Below, piece by piece: positions 1 through 12,591 of a stretch of DNA of 64,000 nucleotides (position 1 is its first letter; each line of letters begins with the position of its first letter). A program made the translations under genes and the position numbers. The notes beneath the pieces are model-generated. The model was not told the DNA's origin. It did not search any database and was given only the letters and a program-made list of their open reading frames with translations. The stretch comes from Hypoxylon rubiginosum (taxonomy: Eukaryota; Ascomycota; Sordariomycetes; Xylariales; Hypoxylaceae), in the NCBI GenBank assembly GCA_902806565.1, contig CADCXA010000050.1, positions 868,001 through 932,000 of the forward strand, written 5' to 3'.

Positions 1-1274
1 TCATCAATCACTCGCACAGCAAACGGTAATATTTCTTCTGCGGTTAATGAATCAGCCGGCGAAAAGGTGTCTTTCAAGGTGGCTTCTGTTAGGAGTATGA
101 TGTGGTCTTCCGGACGAAGTTGCGGTTGATCCTCTGGCGAGAGATCTTGTAGCTCAGGTGGAATAGATGGCGCTGGCGCATTGATTTGGTCATTTTCGAA
201 TTTGATTTTCTCTAATAAGGTATCGTCATTTAGCGGCAATGCGACCGGTGCCGCATTGGAGGGATGCTGTTGACTTGTTTCTGATAGCGCAAGGCTCTTG
301 GCAAGTACGACAAGTTGGCTGATATTTTTCTCCTGGAACTTGGTGCGTTTACCGAGGGCACCTGAAAGGGCGTAAGAAAAGCCACTGATTTTCGTGGCTA
401 ACTGTAGCGCCGTTCGGGCTTTGACATCATTTCCGAGTAGGATATGGCATGTGGCCGCTTCTAAGTGAAATTGAATACGCGATTCTTGTGGCCATTGGGA
501 TTTCTCCGAGTCTTCGCCAACCTCGACTAAACCAGATATTGAAGTCTCGGCTTCTAGGAGGCTCCTTTCAATGAGTTCTTGTAGACTAGGCACATCCGTC
601 CAGCGGCCACTCTTGGTAAATAAGGAGCCCGGCCCTAGAGACGGTTGAGTAATGAGCCTATAATGCCAGAGATGAATTCTCAGACGAGTCCAGGAAAGAT
701 GCAGAGAGAGAGATTGCCGTGGATCTGACCAGATATCGGGCAATTCAGTGGGCAATACAGTGCCCGAGGTGAAGATGAAGCGTGACAAGCAGAAGAGTTC
801 AATATGGGGGATATAGGGGTAGGGTGACACTCCATCAACGTCGAGCGACCTGAGACAAAGCCTTCTCAGAAAGGCTATCGGCGATAGTGCACTTGCGACC
901 CCTATCTCATTCCTCGATTCCGTTGAAGATCTGACCTCCGCTAAAGCCGAAGCAAAAATAGTTTCTGCTACCTCGAAACCTTCGGGCACTGGGCCGGTAA
1001 CGTTTGTTTGTAAGAATGCACCCAGGGAAGCTATACCAAGGCGGATAGTTTGGGTGGAGTTGTAGGTCTCGTCTGCAGCCTCTTTTTCAGGACCTCCAGA
1101 GCCCTGTCCACCCTGAGCGACCTGCTCTTCCGGTGACCGTGTTACCAGATGCTGGATAAACTGGGCTATTAGACGCTTTGATGGCTCGCTCTGAAACTCT
1201 TCTAGAAATGATGAGTTTTCAAACGATCTTTCGATCGAGATGAGTGTGGCAGGTGAAAACTCGTTGGTAGCCAT
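1..1274 (-). CDS. TPR-repeat protein, TTC27/Emw1 family (N-terminal part, cut by window edge)
   Basis: The frame is open from an ATG at 1274 down to base 1 with no stop, giving the first 424 residues of a longer protein. The family is known from human TTC27 and yeast Emw1 (an essential protein linked to cell-wall maintenance); its TPR repeats lie in the C-terminal half, which is outside the window. What I recognise is the N-terminal family block: a helix reading ATCHILLGNDVKARTALQLA, then GKRTKFQEKNISQLVVLAKS, followed near the cut by DHIILLTEATLKDTFSPAD and SLTAEEILPFAVRVI, which is the conserved run before the TPRs. No intron is needed in this part. The ATG is the first in frame, and the preceding DNA has stops in this frame. 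Confident of the family; exact role is inferred from homologues. Confidence 0.8.
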   Translation of the reverse strand, partial: MATNEFSPATLISIERSFENSSFLEEFQSEPSKRLIAQFIQHLVTRSPEEQVAQGGQGSGGPEKEAADETYNSTQTIRLGIASLGAFLQTNVTGPVPEGFEVAETIFASALAEVRSSTESRNEIGVASALSPIAFLRRLCLRSLDVDGVSPYPYIPHIELFCLSRFIFTSGTVLPTELPDIWSDPRQSLSLHLSWTRLRIHLWHYRLITQPSLGPGSLFTKSGRWTDVPSLQELIERSLLEAETSISGLVEVGEDSEKSQWPQESRIQFHLEAATCHILLGNDVKARTALQLATKISGFSYALSGALGKRTKFQEKNISQLVVLAKSLALSETSQQHPSNAAPVALPLNDDTLLEKIKFENDQINAPAPSIPPELQDLSPEDQPQLRPEDHIILLTEATLKDTFSPADSLTAEEILPFAVRVID

Positions 1275-2023
1275 GTTGCCTCAATGTATCTGGACGGGTT
1301 TGATTCTTGGGGCATGTAGTAGGATGGGCTGATACCTGCGGCCTTGTTTAGACACAGGCCGCCAGTAGGGTCTGATTTGTGCAAGAAAGAATACGAGCCA
1401 GTACAATGAGTCGAAACTAACTCATTGCGAGCAATATGAGATATGTTCGTAACCGTTGAGACTTGTTGAAGTGTTTGGACAAGCCAGGCAACCAGGATAT
1501 TCACATGTGTACCTGAAATAATGAGGGCATCTCATCCACGTATAAAATAAAATATTGCTTAGAATGGTGGGGGCGGGGCAATCTTGATTTTTTTCTTCTT
1601 TTCCCCTCTGCCCCTATTGGTGTGGTCCGTGCATATATGTACTTAGTAACAATTTACTACTTAAACTACTTAAGCTACCTCCTTAATCTTGCTAGAGGCC
1701 AAGAGCGAGTATCGAACTACCTAGGTAATGTACACATCGGTCCTGACGCGTCAAAGCGACCTCGTCGAGCACTTGGTAAAGCCCGCTGCACTACTGCTAT
1801 TGAACACATGAGCAATGCTCAAGTTATTCTTTTTTTCTTGTCGCAGCAACTAGCAACCATAGCCTAGAGAAATATACGGCTCAAGGAGCGTCCCTCCCAG
1901 GCGTATAAGACGATTCCTAATGCAACTCTTACAGCAACACATGGAGAAATATACGGAGACGCCCGTCTACCATATTTCTCGTTGAGACTCATACATACCG
2001 TCGTCCTTGATATCAGAACTCCT
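1275..2023. other. Intergenic, no gene seen
   Basis: This spacer lies between the 5' end of the TTC27-like gene and the 3' end of the GYF gene. It has AT-rich stretches and one CCTAGGTA-type motif near 1720. Short open frames (for example 1622-1867 plus) have no recognisable composition, introns or motifs and I do not call them genes. Confidence 0.5.
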
Positions 2024-5000
2024 TCATTTCTTTCCCTTCTTACGTCCAGGAACCACCTTGAAGCCAGCACCTTGCATCGAGTTGGTATCACTGGTGGTCT
2101 CCTTATAACTGGTCTTCTTAGCCACCTCATTCCAGCCACCTGCTGTGCTAGATTGCGTATCCACTGACGGGCTCTTAGCAGGCTGCTTCTCTACGATGCC
2201 TCTGTCGGCGAGCTTCTTGCGGCGTATAAACTCTTCAGCAAAGTGGCGTCCATCCATCGTCTTAGAATTGGCGTAAATAGCGTCGGAGATGATCTCCCCC
2301 ATAAGTGGGAATCCTATGAGCGTATTGGCAAAGGCATCGACTATTAGCAGTTAGCAGTCTGTCCATTAATATAGGTAGCTAAGTGATCAAGCCACTTACT
2401 GTCCGTAACACCGGTGATTCCTTTGGCCAACTGAGCATGAAGCCACTTTGTGAACTCGGTCATCGCCTCCGTGTGAGCAGATTCAGCAGCCGAATTCGTA
2501 GTTGTAGGCTTGACAGCGGGTCGCGAAGAGGGAACAACAGCAGGTACTGGCTTCATGCTGGCAGAGCTTGCAGGTCGCGTCTGGGAAGAAGGACCGGTTG
2601 GTCCCTTGACCTTCCCACCGGCTCCGACCGTGGCCCACCCCGAGGCAGTAGCACTAGGTGACTGGGTAGGCACAGGCGTTGCGTTGGGCTTGCTGGCGAG
2701 ATCCGCATATCGCTTCCCGGCAGCGGCTGCCTGTCCTACTTGCTGAGCCACCTCTCTGGCTTTTTGCTTGCGCAACTCCTCTTCACGCTGAATGTCGGCT
2801 AGTGTCTTTTTCTTGTCGAGATTCTGCGCTTGAGCTGCAGATCCTGATGTTGTGACTTTACTAGGGCCGGGTTTGGCCCAGGGGCTGCTGGTTCCCGTAT
2901 TGACAGGCGAAGCTGTCCCCCATGTGCTGGTAGTAGGGAGACCCGGAGCAGCAGCAGCCACCTTCTCACGTTCTCGAGCCGCCTCCTGCTCAAGCGCGAC
3001 GCGCCGGGCAAGAGCCGCAGCTTCTTCTTCTCTCGCGGCCTTCAAAGCCTCTGCTTGCTGAATCTCCTTGAGGCTAGGTCCTTTGTGTGACTCCATTCCA
3101 CTATCCTTGGCCCACGGAGCAAGCGGCGGCGGCTGAGCAGCGGCAGACGAAGGTGTTATGTCCGGCGTACCGGATCGGGAGCTTGTTGCGTATTGTTCAG
3201 GGAGGTTGGATTTAACACGCTGGGGAGCAGGCGCAGGCAAAGGTGTGGCCGAAGGCGGAGGGAAGGGCAACGGGAGACCACTGATTTTTGCTGCAGCCGC
3301 AGCCGCTTGCGCTTGCTGATACTGTTTGGTCAAAGAAGCTGACTGCTCTCCTTCCATGCGACGGCGGCTAGGCGTTGGTTCCGGAGACCCTCTAGGAGCA
3401 ACTTCAGGCTCGGCAGCCTGCGTTGGTATCCGCTCATTCGTCATCTCACGTAGAGGTGACGACTGGCGTTCCATCATCTCGGCATCATGCTGCGCTCTGA
3501 GTTGTTCAAATTCCTGCAGACGTCCCCGGAAGCCCTCTGCATCTTCGGCAAGTTCATTAGATCCCGGTAAGTGGCCACGACCGCCCACTTCGGAAGATGG
3601 AGCGCCGATAGGTTGAGGTGGGAGACTGCCGCCTACTGCTCCCACACCATGGAGGCCAGCCAACATCTGGCGTTCTGGTCCTGACAGGCGAGCAAGCTCG
3701 TCCTCTCGAAACATTTCTAACCCCTGTCCAGAACTACCTTGCACGGCGGCTTGATGCGTGGCTGGCGTGTCGAAAAAAGAACTCGCTGTTCCGATGGCAC
3801 CGATGGGAAGCTGCGGAGGCATTGTGATAGGGGATGTAATGCTACCGAAACTTGGCTGACTCTGCAGACTGTGCGCACTTGAATGGTGATGCAAACCTGG
3901 AACGCCTCCCAGAGGAACCCTGCCCATTGATTGTTGCGTGGCATAGTATTCCCGGTGACGTGCCATCAGATATTGCTCTTCCTGCTTGCGCCTCTCGAGA
4001 TTGTTCTGCTCCTCAGCCGTCAAAGTCCTCCCAAAGCTAGGGAAAGCATTGACCAGAGGAGGCTGAATCACGCCCCCAGAATTGGAGAATGGACCGGTCT
4101 GAGACGGCGGACCATGAGGTATGCCGATCTGGGGGACTAGGAATGGTTCACGGGAGTTCCCAATGCGCCGAATTAATTGGCCCAATGGCTCGAATTCAGT
4201 GTCCTCAACCTTCTTTACTCGCAAGTCAGGGGTGAAAAAATTGGCCTTATACCAATCATTCATTTCCAATCCCGTAAATGGACCCTGCTGGTGACCTTGC
4301 GGGTCGAGGTATACCCATCTCATTCGGTCGGGCATTACCATCGTCCGAGACTGAACAGAAGGTGGCTCGGACGCTTGGTTGGCAGAAAATGGCGTATTGC
4401 TTGTGCCCGTGAACGCTTGGCCGTGGGGTGCGGTCGAGATGCTGCCGTGCAAAGGTTCGGAACTGACCGGCGTCCGGTTTGATTCACTCTGAGCAAACAT
4501 CTCGGCAAATATGCCCCTACCCGCTCGCATAGGGCTATCTGTCTCCCGAGCATGATCACCGGGAGCACTACGACCAATGGCACCTAGCGGGTTGGGCTGA
4601 CGGAGGTCTGGAATCGAGTCGCTCAAGTTTTCATTCTCCTGAGATTGCATTTGCGCCTGCATAGCAGGAGGGAATAACGACCCAAGCTTACTACCTCGGC
4701 CAAAAGACCCGGAGCCACCGAAGCCGCCCGCGCTCGAGGGACCAAATACACCACCGAGATTGCCAAGATTGGGGGACTGGAGCTCGCCGACGGAGCCAAA
4801 GAGCGAACCGCCGAAGCCCGAGAAAGGCGCACGTTCACGATCAGGCGTGCTCGAAGATGGCCAGCCGGTCAGGTTACTCAAAGGCGGATAAGCTTTAGCA
4901 CCAACGCTGGAAGTCTGGCTTCGATCACTACCATCAAACGCGGCGTGGGTGAAGGAACGCGGCAAGGTACCCCCGTAGCCGGAAATACGATCAGAAATAC

Positions 5001-6581
5001 CACCGGAGCCATGCTGCCTATCTCCCATGTCTTCATGATCGCCGCGCTCGCCTGGAGGGCTCCGATAAGGATTGGTTTCCGACGGGCTCAGAGGCGTCTG
5101 TTCATGATCCGGATGACCCAAGTTGAGGCTAGCCATCCCAAAGTCTCCAGTAGAGCCCTTTACCGGAGTGTCAAATGAAGTGTGAAGAGGTGGATGAGAC
5201 ATCGGCGGTGGGCTCGTGTCTTGAGCCCCTCCTAGCACTGCACTGCCCGAAACACTGTCTTCGCCAAACGGGTCCGTGTCGGTGCGCTGTCTAGGGCGCC
5301 AAGGGCGGTTAGAATCCTCGTTCGACTTCGTCGCAATACTGTCGGAACTCTCCTTGGGAATCAGGTGCGCAAGGCGGCTCTCTCCACGCGGGTTTCCAGG
5401 CCGCTTCTCCCCAATAGTAGATCCGGGAAGTGCAAAGTTTCCAAAGCTACCAATACCCGGCAAAGTACCCGCGGCAGATGTCTGCCAGGGAGAAGCGCCG
5501 CCGAAACCAGGACCGCTCGGCGTGGTGTTGTTACGCATCAAACCACCGAAGGGCAAAGTCTTGGAAGCATCTTGCGCACCCGCGTCCTCTTCAGGCTCCT
5601 CGAAAGTTGAGTCCTTTAGGTCGGTATTTTTTCGACCAAACCAATAGGGCTGGTCGTCTCGAGAGGGTCGCGTAGCAGAGCTAGGTGAGATCAAGCCGCC
5701 GCCGCCAGAATACGGATTCGTGTCAGTAGTTTCACGTCTCCTCGTACCAGGCCTCGAGGAGGCAGAAGGCGACGTTAACCCGATATTGTTAGAGCTTCCA
5801 TGCGAAAGCGAAGTCTTCCTACCATTTGCGCCTCCTCCTGGATGATTTCCATCTTTATTCTGGGCCGGCGGCTTGATGGCGGAATTCACATCGGATGCGA
5901 ACAACTAATGCCGAGGTCAGCCTGTGTGCCAAATTTTAACAGTCTCAACTACCACCCACCTCTTTTTCTTCGGAACTCATCTCTTGCAAGCCGACAGCTT
6001 TAGTCAGTCCTGGAGTGTCCCAACAAATATCTGGCTCCTGAGGAGCGACGTGGGAGTCGCCAGGCTTGCCCCACCCCCTAGACGCACTGCCATTGGTGTG
6101 TCCTGGATTCCATCCGGGCACGAATAATGCAGATACGTCAGGTAGTTGAGAGTTGGATTCGTGGGCTGCGTAGATGGAGAGAAGTTGATCTCTTGAGTAT
6201 CTAGGGGCGCTTAAGCTGTCGACGTTGGTAGACCCCACAGGCATCGCAGAAATGATAGCCGGGTCAGCAGAAGCCGACTGAATGGAATCGGCGGCTTGCA
6301 GCTGATTCAGAGATTGGCTGGAAGGGGTAGTCGACGTTCTACGAAACGTGAGAGTGCCGCCGTTGGCTGCCCGACCTGGGCGAGACCTGTAAGAAGAAAC
6401 AGGGGCGTCAGCTTGCCACCGTAACCTACCAAATACCCAAATCTCGAATTCGTTTAGGAAATACATACCATTCCCCGCTGGTGTTCCCTCGGCCGTCGCT
6501 CCTAGCACCAGATCTGGTATCACGGCTCGAGTTTTGTCCAGCGGCGGCTGAGGCGAAACTTGAAGGGAGATTTGAAGGCAT
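2024..6581 (-). CDS. GYF-domain protein, Smy2/Syh1/GIGYF-like
   Basis: Four exons, 6469-6581, 5960-6386, 2400-5904 and 2024-2340, join in phase to 1,453 aa. The start is chosen because it gives the family N-terminus MPSNLPSSFASAAAGQN, continuing across intron 1 into GTLTFRRTSTTP. Donors read GTATGT, GTGGGT and GTAAGT; the last intron ends after CTAACTGCTAATAG. The GYF domain is at about residues 708-765 (MRWVYLDPQGHQQGPFTGLEM, then DWYKANFF and DLRVKK) and would bind proline-rich PPGF-type ligands. The rest is low-complexity Gly/Ser/Pro/Gln sequence plus a charged coiled-coil-like segment (EIQQAEALKAAREEEAAALA). The C-terminus ends in basic VVPGRKKGKK, as in fungal homologues. Known relatives act in ER-Golgi traffic, mRNA repression and translation quality control; the specific role here is inference. 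Confidence 0.9.
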
Positions 6582-8078
6582 TGCTATAGATATGAGAAGC
6601 TGCAGCGAATACACCCTATAAGAACAATGTAGGGAGCGAGCGTTTGGAGTTGGGAGGAAATCGAGACACTCGTTGTAGAGAGCTTGGATTGGGTAGGGAA
6701 ACTATTTTCGATCTGACTTCGATATCAGTATGGCTGTGGGCACGGCGAATTGCGAATGTTGAATCTTAGGCGAGAGAGGGGGCTAGGTGTGCATACGTGA
6801 ATGTGTGCGTGTGCGTCGGGGAATCGAAATTGGTGCCAAATGAACTGTGCGTTGCATGGAATATTCGTATAGAAAGTCGCGTAACAATTAGCTATCCTGC
6901 TTCGTAAAGCTGTGTCGGAATATGGATATGCTTGGTGTTCTGCTCTGCAAAGATGTAGCGGACTTGGTGTGCGTGTCTGATGTCTCGTTTCGGTGACGAC
7001 TTGAAAGTTTCCTATTTTTTTCTGTCCTGTCGAAATTTCAGGTTGAAGGTTTCTGGGGCAAAGCAGCACTAGCCACTCAGTTGACCAGTAGACAGGTCGT
7101 CCCGCCGTCTCGCGCTATTTTATTAGCCACAACAACCCACTTCCGTGCTAGCGCCTAGTAACAATAGGGGACCCTGTACGGAATTACTAGCCACAATGGA
7201 CGGTACCTAAGGTAGTAGACTCAAAATTTTGTGCCTCACCGAGTTTTACGTAGCACACAGGTATCTACCTCCTAAGGTCTAGGTACGTGCTCAGGTGTTC
7301 AGGAGCTCTATTGGACGCAAAATAGGGCGCTAATATCCATCCAAATTAGGTAGGTATTCAACTCGAATCCATCCGTTACTTCGGACATAACATCAATGCT
7401 TTTAGACCTTAGCCTTAAGTAGGTACCCTTTGTTGGTGTGTTCGCTTCGACGCGTTATCGAAATTGATTCGTCACCTAACGTGGTAAACATTTAAAGACA
7501 AGTACATTTCTCCCTTTCTTCCCTCCTCAGGTGCTATTAATATTAAATATTGACGGCCTATGACTCCCTCAGAACTTGTGACTCATCTTCGTCTTTCCTT
7601 TTCTTTGCTATAGCTGACAATCCTATCAATAGCACATATATATTTTTTACCAATATTATTAGTTTACAATCAAGGCTCTTTTAAGGCTGTTAGGTCACTC
7701 TATCATTTCTCAATGTGGCAAACTGGAAGTAAATATTGAGATACGACAACTACCTAAGCCTCGACCTGTCCACAAGATTCGGTCATGCGGACATTACGCC
7801 GAATTGTACCACAATAGCACTGTGTCACCAAATTACGATACGAGAGTGAAATGGATTGTCGTATGAGTTGACCCTCTAGGATTTACTAAAGCCGTCAGAC
7901 ATATCGGTTTGCTTGGAGTAGAGGCCAAATCTGACAGATTATACAGTCTCTTGTACTACAATATGAGTGAGTCATAGAATATGGAATCGCCTGCATTTTC
8001 GGTACATATTCTATAATGACGCCCCGTATAAGCTAATTCGTTACTCCTTTCATCTTGTCACCAACACTTCGCCCCCAA
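6582..8078. other. Intergenic, no gene seen
   Basis: About 1.5 kb upstream of the GYF gene and downstream of the 360-aa gene. It presumably holds the GYF promoter in its first few hundred bases. It contains several TACCTAAGGTA-type motifs near 7200-7290 and an AT-rich part around 7540-7680. The only open frame of note (6725-7069 minus) has no supporting features. Confidence 0.5.
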
Positions 8079-9266
8079 CTAGAGGGAATACAACCCCTTT
8101 TCCATCTTAGCGCCATCATCAGCCATCTCCTCCATAAACAAACCGGTGTTACCAGGCGCGTACAGACACAACACAGCTGCCTCAAATTTTGTTCGAACGA
8201 GCAATAATTCTCCGTCGTTTTCGGAGTTCAGCGCCATTATGACGGTTTTCTCCTCTTCGGTGTGTTCGTCCATAATGATGAACCTATTGTGATTCAACTT
8301 CGGATCCAGCGTGGTATCCGGAAAGCAACTGCGCACAATCGCATCGCAGTCAGCTGGTTTTGCGCCGAGTAATGATTCTGGAAGCTTGGGCGTCGATGTC
8401 AAAGGCGGGCTTGCTAATCCTTCGGTATATGGCGATGTAAGCTCCGTAATGAAGGCGACTCTAGGATCAACCGTTTGCCCAAAACGCTGGCTGTAGGCTT
8501 GCTCGAGAAATTCATTCAACGTCTGCATTCATTAGTCTCGTCTCAGCTTCATACGGGATGGGCCATGCTTACTTCAGTGCTAATATCTGCCGTTCGAAAC
8601 ACTGAGAAATGAGACGGCGACCCCATATCAAGATCATCCCAAGCTTTATGAGGCGGGAATTGTGTTGAATCTAGACGCGATTCTCGTGCTCGCTGTGCAT
8701 CTACGACTTCTTTCACCCAAATGCCTCCTGCCATCACAGACTCGTTGCGCAGTTCTCGCACTGACATACCACCGTCTAGTGCATCCAGAGCTGACGAAAC
8801 CGATGCGAAGGCGCAGCGGAATCCCAGCCACCCCAGGCCATCGGCGAACTTGTCCCCCCTCGAGTCGGTAGCAATGAAGCAGGTGGTTCCGTCGTTCGCA
8901 GTGACTTGGTCAAGACATATGAACGCTACCTTGCTGATACCATCCTTTTGAGAAATAGCATCCATAAATGCAAGAGTTACCTGATTGCTTTTCGGGGGAG
9001 GCTCATCGAACGTCTCAATTGGCCCGGGCTGCAGAGATGCATCGTCTGTATTTTCCGTGACCAGCTTGGAAAGATCCCGACGAGCTACTAGTGCTACGCG
9101 GTCGTGTACCGAGCCGAAGAAGTTCTTGATGGTCTAGGGTAGGAAGGTTAACACTGCGAGTCTGTTCAAGTAAAGGGAACCGACGGACCTCTGGGCTGAT
9201 ATCTTTTAGGCAGATGGCGGCAACCTTTTCGGCTTCCTTTGCTCTGAGGCGTGTTGTAGGTGTCAT
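8079..9266 (-). CDS. Unknown conserved-looking protein, 360 aa
   Basis: Three exons, 9189-9266, 8573-9133 and 8079-8522, all phase 0, give 360 aa. Introns are 55 and 50 nt; the second has donor GTAAGC, branch GACTAAT and acceptor GCAG. The first donor (GTCCGT) is weaker, but it is the only way past an in-frame TAG just before 9133. The protein begins MTPTTRLRAKEAEKVAAICL and shows no signal peptide or membrane segment. Later parts (FICLDQVTANDGTTCFIATD and RFIIMDEHTEEEKTVIMAL) look like beta-rich globular sequence. I do not recognise the family firmly; the C-terminal part recalls fungal domains of unknown function that end in an 'F-I-I-D-E' strand. No function is assigned. Confidence 0.7.
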
Positions 9267-9964
9267 CTTCTTAAGTTGTCGCCGATGGCAGTGAAGGTTA
9301 AAGAACAGGTAAATACCTCTTTGTTAACAAGTATTTAAATTGAGAAAAATGAAGAAAGCCAGAGGTATTTATGCAAATGAAATCTCATGCTAGTTCAAAG
9401 TTCTATTGCGTATTCAAATCGTAGTGTCCAAGTGTCCATTGTAGGTTGCTGTGCCGCGAAGCAGTTGGATGCAACACACAATTTATATGATATCATTATC
9501 CACTTCCAACACCTCCCTCAACTTGCCGATCGCTTTGATGCTATTTATTCCCCCTTTTCATTTCGACGAAACCCCTAAAATACCAATACTCAGCACGACT
9601 ATACATAGCATTCGAATTCTTCGTAGACGTGTGGGCTGCGAACATGCAGACATTTATTATAGCAGTTTCATTCATTACCAGATTTGTTGAACTTTGAAGG
9701 CCTCCGTCTATTAGGAAGTCATTGATTAGGTCGAACTTTGCAACGAGTAATCCAAAGCTGGGTTTATCTCGAAGTAATACTGGTTCCTAGAAGGTAGAAA
9801 AATACGTATTGCTAACTAATCCCCTTAAATAGTAACATATAGCTATAAAACGAGTGGCATAAATAATAAATAAGGAAATCTCTCCAACACTCAATATCTT
9901 AATAATACAGGCCACTGTAGAGCGGCTTTCCCCTGAGATTGTATAATCATTCCTAGGGGATATT
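9267..9964. other. Intergenic, no gene seen
   Basis: AT-rich spacer between the start of the 360-aa gene and the 3' end of the nuclease gene. It presumably holds the promoter of the former. Small open frames on the plus strand at 9387-9690 have no coding character. Confidence 0.5.
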
Positions 9965-10837
9965 TTAAGCTTCGAACGGAATAGGAACCCATTGCCCGTC
10001 AACAAGCCTAGCCTTGACTGTTGCGGAATTTCCATCCTCTGAAAATTGCATGGGGCTCGTACGGTTTAAGTCACGAACCCACATGTTTACCTGGTCATCC
10101 ACCAATACCCCCTGTGCGTCTGGGACAAGCTGATGGCCGTCGTTTTGTTGGGACGGGTTGCTACTACACCATGTATTGGCTGGGAAAGAGCTATGTAGGA
10201 AGTCAGATGTCCGAGTATTCAAGTAAAGTAGGAGGTAGGTAGGTAGTCATAGATCCTATACTGATAGAGAAAAGATAGGTAGGTGTATGGATATAGGTAT
10301 CACTTACAATCTTCTTCCGGTCACAAACTGGAGGTTGTTAAAGCGTATGGTATACGTGTCGGATGGAGGCGCATGACCAATGCCTGAGAGAACACCCCCC
10401 TGCACTACAAAGCCGTCAATATAGGTAGAAGCAGTAATTTAGGTCACTCCCTGTAGCTTACCACCTTGGTCATGGGTTGGGATACATCTCAAGGAGACCA
10501 CTGTTTGCTGGTACGCGAATCCGCCTTGATGAGACGAGGCAAAGGGATACTCGTCAAGCGATTTGCAGTCCAAAGTTCTTCCATTGCCGTCCGGACAAGC
10601 CCAGTTCCTGTTTTGCTTTTTGCACATCCCGCTCACATATCCCCAGTCTTTACGACTCGTGGCGCTAGATGCTCCGCCTCCGTTCAGGGGATTCGGGTGG
10701 CCGACAACGTTGATAGCCCAGCAGGTATTGAAACACAGCTGGGGCGTGTCGGAGCAGTCGTAAGTGACATCGGTATTCCTGGATAGAACAGACGCGAAGA
10801 AGAACGGGAGATAAGAAAATGTGCTGGCGAAACGCAT
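9965..10837 (-). CDS. Secreted deoxyribonuclease NucA/NucB-domain protein
   Basis: Three exons, 10462-10837, 10308-10404 and 9965-10190, give 232 aa. The ATG at 10837 starts a signal peptide (MRFASTFSYLPFFFASVLS), so the protein should be secreted. The diagnostic core is LDEYPFASSHQGG, the SxDEYPF-A-S-x-x-GG motif of the NucA/NucB DNase family (sporulation nuclease NucB of Bacillus is the reference); here it reads KSLDEYPFASS. Paired cysteines flank it (CSDTPQLCFNTC, MCKKQNRNWACPDG, LRCIPTHDQG). Intron 1 acceptor is taken at TTTGTAG (10405), because the nearby GCAG gives a frameshift. Intron 2 (117 nt) uses acceptor CATAG at 10191, the only in-phase site. Likely role: extracellular DNA breakdown for nutrition or escape from DNA traps (inference). 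The small downstream exon boundaries are the least certain part. Confidence 0.8.
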
Positions 10838-12591
10838 TTTGGCGGTGGCTAGTGAGCAATATTTTATTTTTAATGTTAGGGCAACGGGCGATATATTCAA
10901 ATATAGATAAATCTCAAGGTTCTGTTTGTTGCTTCTGAGTCTGTGATAGAAAGGACAACTTGAAGATTAAGAGAACTAAACTACCTACTTATACTCTATC
11001 ATGATAGCATTCGAAAGAGTTTATAAATAAATCTCCAGAGATGATTACCTTCGATCTACAACACGGTAAATGGCAGTGATCATCTATTCTGACTTCTTGA
11101 AATTACCCCCCTTTCTTGTAGGGATTTTAACCCATCACTTCTACTGCGCCCACAGAAAACGGGGGAGCGAATGAAATAACATTCTACAAGGTCTCATTAA
11201 ATCCCATGGAATCTGGTATAGACTCAATGGAGGACATGGTTTGTTCAGTCTATGTCATGATACTAAGCGGCTAGATTTACCTTAAGCCGGCCATGGTATT
11301 ACTTGTTGGTCGTCACAATTAGAGTCGTAGGGTTGAAATGGAGTAGATCTTTACAGTGTCAAAATAATTCCTCCGTTGTTATAGTTGCTTATGTCATTAG
11401 GCAAGAAAGGGCTATGGAGAGACAGATAAAGGATTTACGAGCTGAAATAGTACGGACAGAAGTCCCACGTGGTCTAAATGACGATCAAGAGCCTTGTATA
11501 GTGTTATTATGTTCTAATTGCAGTGACTGTTAGAAGCTGGGGATGTAAGATTATCCTAGTGCCTTTAATTCTTACTCCTATCCGTATTGGACTCATCCGT
11601 GTAACGACAATAGCTTGGAAATCTCAAGTTACTATTTAGATCATTGAAAATCGACTCTGCCAGGATTTATTATCAGTACCTGAAACAATACTTTAGGTAC
11701 CTTAAGAGGTAGGTAAGCTTGTAACCCAAGGTGTTGGTTCTCAAAAGCTACGCCGCAGGACGACAACCCCAGCTTTAAGGCTGAGAATGTTATTTTACTG
11801 TGCCGTGAGTGATGTAACCAGTTCCACAAAAGTAAGTATTGTCATTTTTCATAGGAGGTAGTTAAGCTTCTAGAATATGCGCCGCAGAGCCGCAGTTCAA
11901 TGCCACCAACACACCCATCAACACCAACACCGCCAACCAACAGTGTGAAGCAACCTGGACAGCTACCTTTCTGGACTGCGAAATCCTTCGAAGTCAAAGG
12001 TTCGTATCTATCTAGGTAGGTAATATCTATATTGGAAACAGCGCTGTGTGGCTGACATGTCGATCCAGGCCCTAAAAGATCGGTACTCGACGGGGATAGG
12101 ATTTTGCTGACGATACATACATATCACAAAGAATGCCCCAGATAGTCAAATGCGCCTTAACTACGACAACCTGATCTATTTGCATCCGTGTAGGCACGCG
12201 AGGGTCAGGGATAGTATATACGTAGGCCCTTGAAAACTATATCCGTCACTTCGACAATGACGATGCCTGAAAATCATTTCTATAATGATGTCAATGCTTG
12301 AGGATCCGATTGACTTTGGCATCTACAGGCAAAGTATTCAGCTTCGGTTGGCTCACCAAGAGACTAGATTGGACTTACATGACGCTGCCAGGTGAACAAT
12401 GACAGAATCAGCAATCGGTGGTAGGAAAGTATAAGTAGATGGATGAGAAGGTCTTCATCTTCGAATTTTCAACATCAACAAACTCTCTAGACCATTAGAA
12501 CACCCACCTCGCATCACCTTTTACAAAAATTCCTTTTTTCATATTCTTCCATTTAACTCCTTAACAAACAAACGTCAGATCAATCTTCAAA
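10838..12591. other. Intergenic, no gene seen
   Basis: Divergent spacer between the nuclease gene (minus) and the small secreted-protein gene (plus), about 1.75 kb. It is AT-rich with TAGGTACCTTA-type motifs near 11692 and 12014, and a CCA/ACC-rich patch at 11895-11945. No coding signal was found. Confidence 0.5.
12430..12438 (+). promoter_or_regulatory. Possible TATA box of the small secreted-protein gene
   Basis: TATAAGTAG lies about 155 bases before the ATG at 12592 and is followed by an A/C-rich leader (AACATCAACAAACTC) typical of fungal 5' UTRs. Position is plausible, but no transcript evidence is available. Confidence 0.35.

Noticed and set aside
1622..1867. An 81-aa plus-strand frame
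   Set aside because: Low-complexity start, no homology that I recognise, and intergenic base composition.
10391..10400. GCAG acceptor at 10400 for the DNase intron 1
   Set aside because: It shifts the frame and leads to a stop within about 20 codons. TGTAG at 10405 keeps the frame.
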